In this document: piece by piece, positions 26,672-37,343 of the stretch | Layout: every line of letters starts with the position of its first letter | Position numbering within the stretch: the first letter of the stretch is position 1 | Assembly (NCBI GenBank): GCA_911728435.2 | Contig: OU452210.1 | Location: forward strand, 15,732,442-15,796,441 | Direction of reading: 5' to 3' | DNA length: 64,000 nt | From: Apoderus coryli | Lineage: Eukaryota > Arthropoda > Insecta > Coleoptera > Attelabidae | The notes under the pieces: generated by a model | Databases searched by the model: none | The model's input: the letters and a program-made list of their open reading frames with translations, nothing else | Told to the model about the DNA's origin: nothing | Position numbers and translations under genes: made by a program

Positions 26672-29600
26672 TGTTCGATACACACATACCTATATAATGA
26701 TTATTCTTTACTGGCTAATATACACAGTGCTTCAGAACTCATGCGACCATTCACTGATCAAAACTGCCCCAAATTATTCTGTTTTTTGAACATTTTGAGA
26801 GCATATATTATTTATATTACCTAATTAGGTACATACTCAGAACTATTGTTGGTGATGTAATTTCTTATTGATTAAAACTGAGAGTGTAGTATATACATAC
26901 ATACTTAATGACATGACATTTTAAAAATACAAAATTGATAAATATTATGGCGTTTTTAAAGCCGAGCGAATAATTTTGTTATACAGTGGATTTATTTATT
27001 ACTATCGAATGTTTTAAAAAGGTTTAAATCAACAATAAATGCGATACCGAATTCAAAAGCAGACATAGGTAGATAAACAAAAAGATCCTTTATGTTCCTA
27101 TTTTTGCCTTAACATTTTACCAAGTGAAACACCATGTAGGTAAAATAATAAACAATAGTGTGCATGGCTATACGAGCATATTTTAGCTGTTTTTAATAAA
27201 TACCATAATAATTAACAGTAATTACACGCACCTTTAGATAAATAAAAATTGCCAATTTTTATTATCCGGTAAATATGTACATCAGATAAATAAAGGAAAG
27301 GCAGTCGTCAGAGACGTAGGTACTTGAGGAAGAATAAACATTTTAAGATTTTATATTAACTGTTGTTAAAAATTAGTAGGATAGATTTCACAAAAAAAAA
27401 TCAATATAACAAAACAAACCAATGGCATACAAAAATTCTACGTAAACGCGAACCACATTTTCTGAAAAGTCTAACTTTCTAGACCGTAGAAACTATCCGT
27501 AATGATGACGGCCCTTTATAATGTCATTCTGCAGCCTAAATTTCACGACCACATCAGGCGTGGAACAGGTTTCAATATTAATGCATTAAAGACCGTAGAA
27601 GCTATCCTTAATGACGACCTCGACGCATGCTGCTTGGCATGTTTCAACAAAATTGAAATAATTATTTATAATACTGTCCAAAAAATATAATATATGTCAT
27701 CATTTTGCCCGTCACAACGAAGCCAAACCCTAAAATAAACTATGCCAGCACTGGGCTACATTTAAGTCAGTTGCTCGGAGGATGATCCTCATAATATTCT
27801 TTTATAGTTCTCAGGACCATGTGAATTGTGTCCAGGTATCACAAGCGGGTCCCTTTATTCTCAGTTATACTACCAATAAGTCATAAAATATGCATTTGCA
27901 ACACCCACACATCTAGTCCCATCTTTGTTGCTTGTTGCCCCATGTATATATTTCTCTCATCGTTTGAGGCGCCACACATGTTAGTTACGCTTAGATTATT
28001 TGTTTTATCAGTAGCTATCTCAAGACCATGTTAAGTTGTAAGGGTAGTTTACTTGATAAATAATCGTAGTATAAGATCACTTACTCGTCATATTATCGAT
28101 AATGAATGTTGTATGATTTTTATTTGAAAATCATTCCCTCAGGCAACAAACAACGCAAATATATATTGTGAAGAGTTGCTGGAGAGGCACAGAGGGGCAT
28201 TACGCCGACTACACACGTTGTGGAAAACTGCTGGACCTCTCTTCTCTTTCTTAATGATGTGTTGCGTGGGATGAGTCGAAAGTAATAGACAGTGGTGTCA
28301 CAAAATATTATTTTAGGTTATACACTTAGTCATAATAAAAAATCATACCTTTTATAGGCAAATGCTTCCGGCTTATCCAGATTGTTACAGAAATTTTAGT
28401 ATTCCTGAAACTGAAATCGAAAACAGGACTTTTTAATTAAGACAACTAACAAGTAATTTGTAAATATCCAAACAGATTTCACCTTATTCCATTTCGGAGC
28501 AAAATTGTGTTCAACACTATATGAAAATGCTAAGATTCACCTAAAACAATGCTATTTTGTGCATTAAAAATATAAAGCAGAAAATACTATGAGATCCTAC
28601 TTTATCAGCTATTTAACTGTCATTCTTTTCCATAAATAATAGTCGTATGTATTTCCGACTGCCTACGACTTTGCCATTAGCCCACACCTCACTCCGCCAC
28701 TTTTTCTGCAGTTAATAGAACCGTATTTTGCGGCAGATCTGTCTTTTACAGAATCCACAAATCCCCAACGACGAAAATTATTCACACCTTGAATAAGTTA
28801 TATAGGGTGCAAAAGTGTTATTCAAAAATCTCGATAGCAATTTTATATTGAATATCCGAATCAATTTGTAAGGCTTTTAAAATGCATCCTATCCACGTAG
28901 GTATTGAAGTGAATAGAATAGGTACACTATTTCCTTGTTAAACTTGTTTAATAAAAGACTACACAATATGCGTAATTTGACATAGGTAGGTATATTAAAA
29001 TGTATGAAATTCAGTTTGATGGTTGGATTATATTGTATTGGGTAGATGAAAAATGTATACTCATGACCTGATAATAGCAAAAACCGTTACAGATCAAAAT
29101 TAGGCATCATGCCATATTTTGAGACAAAATACAACAAGTTAGAAAATATACCCTGTAAAAGTCTCGAATAACTTTACTTCATCGAAGTTTTAAAACGTCA
29201 GCAAAACAACTGTTTCAACCAAATAAATCTGTATGTTATTTCCAGATTACAAAATATAAAAACACCACAAGAACTCATTGAGGAAACGTAAAATGTGGCA
29301 AAAATGTCTCGGATGTTATTTTTATTCTTACTCCCAAGGGTACTTCAACTTTGTGTATCCTTCAATTTATTTTGTAGAGCATTTATATCATTTCTTACCC
29401 TTGTCCTTATGTGACATAAACAGATTAAGGGTAGGTGATTTTTATCTTAAGTGGTTCTTCGTCTGTATAAAAGAACGTACATGCAAAAAATGTTTAGATA
29501 TATTGTACAGAAAAATATACACCAGGATTTATTCCATAAAGAGCAGAACATAAGCCGTTCAAATCAAAGGATTAATCTTAATGTGAAGCGTTCTTATACG

Positions 29601-32178
29601 TACGTACCTGTTCGTGCAATCTTCATTTTAATGTTCTTCTTCAATTTTAATAGAAATTGTTTGTTTGTGGTTTATCACCCTGTATGTTAAAAATAAAATT
29701 TTCGTTAACGATTTGTTTATACAATGTACCGGAATTTCTCCTAGTAAAGAATGTAGTTCTATTAATAAATAAATCTATAATTAAGGGATGGTCACACCCT
29801 TGTGTTTAATAAATGAAGCTGTGTAGATAAGAGGTCAGGAAGGATTTCACATTAAATCTTCTAATAACGAGCTGTGTCAAGAAAACAGGGTTGTAAAGGT
29901 GACATCCGAGCGTTATCTTAGTTATCAACATGGCTGTTGTGAATTAATTAAACATTCCTTGTGACACTATTAGTCACTTAGGTCTGTCTACCAAATAGAT
30001 AGAGCCCGACTGATTTACAGTTTTTCGTGTGAGGTTTAAACTTTAACTCGGTCATCCCATTTTCTCACCACTGAATATATCTTTTATTTAGATGTACCTA
30101 CAAGGTGATGACAAAATATATTTCTACTATGTTATATTCATTTATTTTATATCTAAGTACATATAGTATTACAAAATGCTCGTTATGACTTGAATTACGT
30201 TTGATACGGGAGTTGTCGAATTTTTATTTAATTTTTTTATTCACTGCTCTAACAAGTTGGGTATACGCCAGCCAGCACACGAAATGTTTGGCAAAAATGG
30301 TCACTTTTTTTACCCCAAGAACTGCTTTCCTATAATTTTTGAAAAATCTCTTTGAAATCTCTTATATAGTAAGCGTTCGCCAGCAGATAATTCTCAACAA
30401 ATTATTAGTGGAGACTGATGAGGCATATACTGAAAAAGGGTATCGACGAATGGCAGGCTTATTATTATAGGCTTATACATAGAAAATAATATTAAGGAGA
30501 AATAAGTTTACGTCTACTCCACAAATACTCCTATGGAGTAGACGTAAAATTATTTATCTTTACAAATTATAACTCCTCCTATAAAGATGGATCATTTCGT
30601 TAAAATAATATTATTAATTCATCAAAAATAATTAGTTTTAGTTTTAAAACACGCAATTTGAACAATCCTGAATATCAAATATATGTTTGTTACATCCTGT
30701 ATTCGTTGGTAAAATTTATGAAGTTGTAAAACTAACACAACGAAAAAGCTTAAACATAACCCTAAATAAAATTTGTGGTAATGGTATTTCTTTTAACGGC
30801 TAAGGTAAGCTCTAACTGATGATACACAAACATTCGTTTTGTGTTTTGTAGCTTTTGTTACCAATTAAAAAATTAGAAATTATGGGATACCTTTACCGTG
30901 ACATTGTATTTTCCAGGCTACATGGTTTTTACAAAACTACGCTATTAGTTTTTTTCTTTCATTTACAAACGATACAACAAATAAACATACTGAACGTCTG
31001 TGGAGTACCATCGTAACGAGTGATAGTCCACTAGGCTTATTAGTTCTTTTGCGTCGGGTCGTGCGTATTTGTTTACAGCAATATTTTTGCTATCGTTGGA
31101 TTTTTTATCTTTAAAAACGTGACCAACGCACTTTCATTAAGTTTTGCTTTTGAAAAAATTTTGCGGAAACTATTGAATCGATGCAGAAGGCTTTTGATGA
31201 GGAGTGTAGAGGCAAGACACTTTTGACTCTTCCATTCCATTAAAAGAAATGATACCATCATCAGTTCGCTGATATATAGATGATTGAAGCAAATGCAACT
31301 TGAAATAAGTAAACGGTTGAAAATATTTAAATGCTAAAGCGTGTGCATTTATTTTTAAATAAAAAACCAAACAAAAGCAATCATAAGATAATAAACAAGC
31401 AAGTCTTTTCACTGTGGATTGTTAGAAAGAAAATCGCTATGAAATATTTCCGATGGAAAAGCAAAGTCGGAAATAATTGTGGACAGTATGCAGACATCAA
31501 GGTTCCTTTCTTTAGTTGAAAAGGAATCGCAGGTCATTAGATACTGTACGTTAAACCATCAAACATAAATAGTGTACCTACCTGCGTTGATAAACCTGTA
31601 AACAAATTTTGTTTATCGCATGTTGTTAAATATGAGAAGCAGAGATACCTTTTATAAATGTGTATCTAGTAAAATATAAGAGCAAAGAGCAGTTATAAAA
31701 TAACTTTGGTATTCTTTAATGTTGGCAGCGAATAAGATAGTTGTGTGGGCTGAAAGAAAACAAGGCGCCACCTTGTGCAAGGCACTATACAGCAGGTGAT
31801 AATATTATAAACTATACGTGGAAAGATCAAATCTAGTGATATAATCGTTCATATTTTAACAAATAATGTTTTATAGCCGCAAAGCTTTGCGTTACAATCA
31901 CTCATATGCATCGTGTACCTATAGCGAAATACGCTCATAACAAGTACATACATGGTGTATTTTGTAATAATTATTTACTTTCAGGCAAATTTATTATTTA
32001 AATAATGCGTTCAAGCTACTGATTATTGTTAGATAATTCATTGATACCTACAAGATGTCCCCCACAGAAAATATTTAATCACCGTAAAGTATAAGCATTA
32101 TATGTAATAGTCTTCAGTAGGTACAAGGTATACACTTTTGTATTAGTTACCTATAGCATTAGTAGTAACGAATATTTT
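26672..32178. other. Gene-free stretch
   Basis: No exon chain was recognised. Notable items are a direct repeat of about 30 bp at 27481-27510 and 27590-27619 and a perfect hairpin at 30507-30548. Three plus ORFs of 62-91 codons (27502, 29278, 29451) and two overlapping minus ORFs near 31.1-31.4 kb show no recognisable domain. Confidence 0.55.
30507..30548. repeat. Perfect 15-bp hairpin
   Basis: The arms TTTACGTCTACTCCA (30507-30521) and TGGAGTAGACGTAAA (30534-30548) are exact reverse complements around a 12-nt loop. The loop contains ATACTCCTA, which gives an alternative smaller stem with the right arm. There is no U-tract or gene context that would suggest a terminator. Confidence 0.8.
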
Positions 32179-33080
32179 CTAACTTTGTTGCCTATATAAA
32201 TCGCAATTAATCATTCTATACCTAGATTTCGTGATAGGTATTGTAACATACATATTTTCTTGCCTGAAGTAGCAGCTCCTAGAAATGTGACCGGGCTTCT
32301 TGCAGGTGTGGCATTTAATAGGTTCGTCCTTGCCTTCACGCTTCGTGGTAGAAGACTTTTCAATTTTGCACAAGAACCCTTGAAATAATTCGTCAGGCGT
32401 CTTGAAATTGGCCGATTTCGCGGTACCTTGATATTCATTAGGTAATCCGTCGATTAAACAAGACACTGCATTTGCATCAGATATATCGCACTTTCGGATT
32501 AAAACAGATTTGGAATAATAATAATGTAACATAGTCTCATTGGTCATCTTCTTACGGTCTAACATTTGCTTTAAAGTGTCTACGAAGTGTTCGTGAGATG
32601 GGAACGCACTTAAAACTGCTTTTTTCCATTCATCCCAAGTCTTATTGTAATTTTCAAGGCCATTGTACCAAGTTTTAGCTATTCCCGATAATCTGGATTG
32701 CATGAAGTATGACTTTGTAATATCATTCCAATCGTGAATCTGGCCTAATTGTTCAATTTTATTTAACCAGTTTGACGAATTTACATCTCCAATCTCAGGA
32801 TCAAATACGGGAATGATGTCACTTTTTCTCAGACTAGACGGACTCCTGGTTTGATCCACGTTAACGCTGGGTTGACTTTTAGCTAAATCGGGTTGTAACT
32901 GGTTTAAAACTTCGCGCACTTTAGCTTTTATTAAATCGTCGATTTTTTGTTTTTCTTTGCAAGCTTGCGTTGGTAATCACCTAGCACTTCGTTATCCGAC
33001 GGGTTTTCACTACTGCATGAAGGTTCCTTAAGAACTCTTTCCGACACATGCCTTGAAATTCTTTTCCGCTTAGAACTCAT
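32179..33080 (-). pseudogene. LTR-retrotransposon gag remnant, frameshifted
   Basis: An ATG at 33080 begins a basic, Lys-rich N-terminus (MSSKRKRISRHVSERV) that runs about 49 codons and stops near 32933. The continuation in another frame (32179-32919) is a 246-codon gag-type protein: a capsid-like segment with WLNKIEQL, W.......F..SRLSG.A..WYN and W..WK.A....FP, and a CCHC zinc knuckle (CHTCKKPGHISRSC) near the end. This matches Ty3/gypsy-type Gag architecture. One frameshift at about 32935-32960 separates the halves, and no protease, RT or integrase follows. No LTR pair was found. It looks like a dead, gag-only fragment rather than a domesticated gene. Confidence 0.75.
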
Positions 33081-34489
33081 TTGAATACTGCAGTCACTAT
33101 CAGAACTTATAATTATCTAACGTACGTGGAAAAAAAATCCGCACTTCTGAATTGTAAGATATAAATTTAATAAAACACGTCTTTCCCGTTTAACAATCTG
33201 TTTTAATATATTTATTTTTATTTGTGCCAAAAGAATTTATAGAAATTGAAATAACAAAAGGAATTACTCATAACATAAAATCGATATCACACAATTTTAA
33301 CTAAATGCATAAAAAGGTAAACAGGTATATTTTTAAATATGAAAAACTTACTATAGTATAATTCTCTTAGAAACTAGTAAATAATAATATTATTAGATTA
33401 TCTATTATAGGTACTTATTGGATACAAGAAAATATGTATGTTACAGTTACGACGCAAAACGTAAAGTTTATTTACTGGGATACTTATTTGGAGTGCACTG
33501 TATATTCACCATGCACAAATAAATTTATAATGTATTGGCAGTTAAAATGAATCCAATTAATGTCTATTAAATGTCAAAATTGCAACACCGTTTCATTTTA
33601 ATTAATACAAGTATTTCTCAGGTATGAATTATTTAATCATAATTACGAAAAATCTGCATTTCATTTAATACTAAATAAGAACAAATCATGTTACTACACG
33701 CAAAAAATAAAACATTGGGTGGCCTTACTATATCAAAATAATTCTTTTAAAATTACTTAAACAGTTGAAAATTTTTTGGTATACCAGAATAATAATTACG
33801 AATTTCTTACGGACAATAACCTAATTGCCGTATAAAATTTATAAATAGGTAAATTACTGTGTTTTTAATTTTTACAAACCACTGTCGGCTTTAGAGGCGA
33901 ATAAGGTTTGTCTAGCTCCTCAACTCAAAGTAATGATTAAACTGATAGTATATAAATAGGTAAGTATATCAAAATGTTTTAAGAACATAAATATGCCTCT
34001 GACATCTGAGCTTTGATAACCACTATCACAGTTTTTTGCTGATAGCACACAAGCTTCTTACTCTTTAAACTCGAATAACATGCAGTTGCATTAACTCAAT
34101 CAACAGCTAATGAAATTTTTGCAAATATGTAATCATACATAACCTTAGGCTGAATTCTTCAAAATCCAAGACCATTTTGTTTGGTTTTGTGTCAAAATAT
34201 ATATAATACCGTCGCGTAATGTAAGACGATGGAAAAAGCACAAAAAAGCAATTTTTGTATTATCATTTTTTAATTAAACTTATTTGTTGTCATTATCATA
34301 GTTAAAATTCATTATAATATAACATAGATCGACAAATATTTATTATTATTATTATTATTAATTATAAAATAATTATGTTTGATGACCATTTGACCAGACT
34401 TTTGGCAATGATATTCAAATAAACGAACTTTTTTGCGTGTAACTAATAGACTATGGTTTACATTGATCATTGTTTCTCAACAATATAGG
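33081..34489. other. Gene-free spacer
   Basis: AT-rich sequence between the gag remnant and the first DUF4773 gene, with an (ATT)n tract at about 34340-34360. Nothing coding was recognised. Confidence 0.5.
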
Positions 34490-35110
34490 TTATTTGGCAT
34501 AATTATTTGGTAATACAGTAAATTGCCCATCTGGTGCACTTACACACGGAAATTTAATTAAATTTATAGGTATTATTGATCCTAAATAGAGCTTTGTACA
34601 AACTTCACGATTTTGTAAGTTTACATGATTTACTGCGAAACATAATATCGGTGTTGGTGGTGGACATATAGCTGCGATACTAGGATCTGCAAAATTTAAT
34701 TTTAAAAAAATCTACACTTAAAAGTATTTAAGAATTTGGCTTACCTATTATGCCATTATACAAAGTCACTCCATTATAACTAATCGAATAATTAAGGGTA
34801 AGTTCATTAGGAATGAGCATAACATCAAAACACACTAAAATATATCATCCAAATATAAAAACATTCAAATTCAAAAATTTTACTTTTGGTACCTGTCCTT
34901 TCAGCTAAACTTAAATTAATTACAGCACAACAACTACATTTTGTGTCACTACAGTTACATCCCCGTGAATTGGCTATTTTATTCTGCCTCATCAAAGCGA
35001 AGTTATCTAAAATATCAATCAAATAGTTATTAATTAATTAAACTTAATCCTATTAACATTTACCGACCAAGAATAAGAATATACCATAAAATATAAACAC
35101 AAATTGACAT
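34490..35110 (-). CDS. DUF4773 family secreted protein (copy A)
   Basis: Four coding exons are read. The first (35110 to 35068 or 35064) starts MSICVYILWYILIL, a short signal peptide. The second ends at 34893 and holds a Cys cluster, GCNCSDTKCSCC. The third is 34834-34745 (90 bp: CFDVMLIPNELTLNYS...). The fourth is 34686-34490 with ICPPPTPILCFAV, further Cys residues and a stop. Exon junctions agree in phase 1 around the 90-bp exon. The CxC...CxCC cluster, the CxDVxxxP strand and the IC...P..LCF motif are those of DUF4773, an insect secreted family of unknown function. The junction of exons 1 and 2 is ambiguous: donor 35068 with acceptor TTTTAG fits by phase but is non-consensus; donor 35064 with a later AG also keeps frame. 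A divergent paralogue lies 1.2 kb to the right. Confidence 0.7.
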
Positions 35111-35577
35111 CTGTACTATTATTACTAACTGTTTTATGTACAAATATATATTGGTAATAGAAATTTTATTGTGAAAACTTTGCATAATCTAATGGCCATA
35201 CAATTTATTCGTGTATAGATACGAAATTTTGCACAAATTAAATAATAGCTATAATATAATGATTGTTGAAAAATTATTAAATAACACAAGGATTTCCTAC
35301 AATACTTTCAATTATTTATGTCAAACAATCAAGTCATTTAAACGAAATACGTACCAACAATTTCGAGGAAATAAATCAAAATGTATGAGACTGTTTTAGA
35401 AAGGCGTAAGACTTAGTTCTTGTAAATATGAATAAATAAAAAATATATAATGTTCTTCGAAGCAAATTTAGGAAACGAAGCCAAGATTTATAATAATACC
35501 TAAATATTGTTAATGAAAGTTCAAAAATGTATCGACTTATTCGATTTAATTGCTCTTGTGATCTTGCTGGACCCCCA

Positions 35578-35743
35578 AACTGGTTCACCACACCTATTTC
35601 AGCACTCACTCACTATTATACGCACGAGGCTATACAGTCTGTTACAGAAGTGGCCAGCAAATCTGATCAATTTTTGCTGGTTACTTCTGACACTAAGCAA
35701 CAGTGAAAACATTGGATTTGACCCGGTGAACCAATTCGAAAGA
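35578..35743. repeat. Foldback/hairpin repeat
   Basis: The inner arms AGAAGTGGCCAGCAAA (35646-35661) and TTTGCTGGTTACTTCT (35673-35688) pair along their whole length if two G-U pairs are allowed. Further out, GGTTCACC near 35583 faces GGTGAACCA near 35728. The locus therefore looks like an old foldback element with arms of about 75-80 bp and a 11-nt loop. Confidence 0.55.
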
Positions 35744-35799
35744 AGGCAAAAATCAATTGTTCGGCAAATAAGTTTATGAAGGCTGGTGATGACGTTATA

Positions 35800-36120
35800 A
35801 GAGGAGTACAATACTACGCATATTTATTACAACGTTTAAAGGGCAATGTGCAAAAAAATAGCTTAACTGCTGAATAAAAAATGTCATTTCATCAGCACAA
35901 CGCATATCCAACAGATTTAGACCTCACCTATCATTTCTCACGTAACCTCGCACAATGGTTGGGAGGTAGAAAATTTGAGGACAACGGGGAAATTATCCGC
36001 ATGCTCTATCTAAATGGTCGCTTTTCGAATCGCACTATAAAAATGGTTAATTATTTGAGGACAGTAGTAAATTCTGAATGTAAAAGCAGCGTTCTAGGTA
36101 AGAGCAGTAGGTACGTTTGT
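35800..36120 (+). pseudogene. Mariner-family transposase remnant
   Basis: Broken plus-strand frames give YYAYLLQRLKGNVQKN, then after a stop MSFHQHNAYPTDL and YHFSRNLAQWLGGRKFEDN. These correspond in order to the mariner transposase block with L..L......FHQDNA, then the PYSPDLAPSDYHLF region and the segment after it. The catalytic Asp of HQDNA reads as His here, and stops and small deletions interrupt the frame. It sits between the two divergent DUF4773 genes. Confidence 0.55.
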
Positions 36121-36307
36121 TGATAAGATGTTACAATATGCAAGTAATAAATCATGCAAAAAGCAATAAAATATTAAAAATGAAATTAATAGTAATAATA
36201 ATAGCAAGTCATATAAATAAATGCAATTTATTTTACTCACGAAAAAAAAAATATTGAATAAAAGTGGAACATTAGTGTGATAACTACTGGCTTATTTGTA
36301 AAGTAAA

Positions 36308-37117
36308 ATGCAATCAGAAACATGTCTCAAAGTATTAATATTTCTCTGTATATTACCATTCCAGTTGGATTGCCATATTTTATCATCAAATACTTCTCTA
36401 ATTGAAAATATTAAAGCACTTCAACCATGTTCCTGTGAAAATTGGTTATGTAGTTGTTGTGTACCGAAACTTGAGTTACTTAAATTAAACAAACCACTCA
36501 GTAAGAAACAATTTTATCTTCAAATATTCGTGTTATTTAACACAATTTTTGATTATTTCAGTTTGTGTCATAGGAGATGTCAACTGGAATCAAATAAAAT
36601 TCGACGTGAATGTAATGTTTTCTGATATACAAGTTCTTCAAAAAACTGTAGGTAAATGATATTATGATTTATACGTTTGTCACTGATGAAGCAGGTTGTG
36701 TGATTAGTGATCCATAAAGCCTCAAATAAAAGTGAAAATATCTATAAAAACTAAAGATTTTTTTTATCTCTCTACCCGTTTTCTAAACTTTCAATTATTT
36801 TACTCTAAAGACTTAAAGAAAATGGGTATCTATAAAGAACTATATAACTAACTAGATATATACCTAGTTAGTCATATACTTATTATAAAATTCCCAAATA
36901 TTGTTATTGGACAACGCTACAAGAAAAACTAATAATTTATTTTGTTTCAGATTTGAGTGTTTTCCCAATTTGTCCACCAATGCTTTCGGCGATATGCTTT
37001 ACAATTGTGTATGTAAACATAAAAGACCGTTCGCTATGCGTTAAGATGACATATTCAATTTTAGTTATTAAAAAATTGTGCATACTTTTTAAACAATGGG
37101 GTATAGAATTTTGGTAA
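36308..37117 (+). CDS. DUF4773 family secreted protein (copy B)
   Basis: Three exons join cleanly: 36308-36500 (phase 1 exit), 36562-36651 (90 bp) and 36951-37117. The product is about 149 residues. It has a signal peptide (MQSETCLKVLIFLCILPFQL) and a Cys cluster CSCENWLCSCC. The 90-bp exon begins ICVIGDVNW and ends VLQKTV, and the last exon has FPICPPMLSAICFTIVY. Exon structure and Cys framework match copy A: the middle exon is the same length and the intron phases are the same, which supports both models. The C-terminus diverges from copy A and is more basic (SILVIKKLCILFKQWGIEFW). The ORF would read through the first donor, so the track of a single long exon is misleading. AATAAA follows the stop within a few bases. 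Function of the family is unknown. Confidence 0.72.
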
Positions 37118-37343
37118 ATAAAGGCAATCAATGATATGGATTTTTATTGTATTGTTTATACTTACCTACTTAAACTCTCGAGATGATATAGATCAATTTC
37201 CTAATCGAATATACCTGCATAATTTCTCTTAATTATCTAAATGATTCTTACACAAGCTCTTATCTTAAGTATCTAAAATTTAATTCTATTGTGTGACAAG
37301 ATAGTTATTGTGTAAATCAGTATTTAAGAAAACTGCGTGAAAG

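Noticed and set aside
36675..36715. CACTGATGAAG repeat as a hammerhead core in DUF4773 copy B intron
   Set aside because: No GAAAC follows at a suitable distance; only a 5-bp stem (TCACT/AGTGA) is seen.
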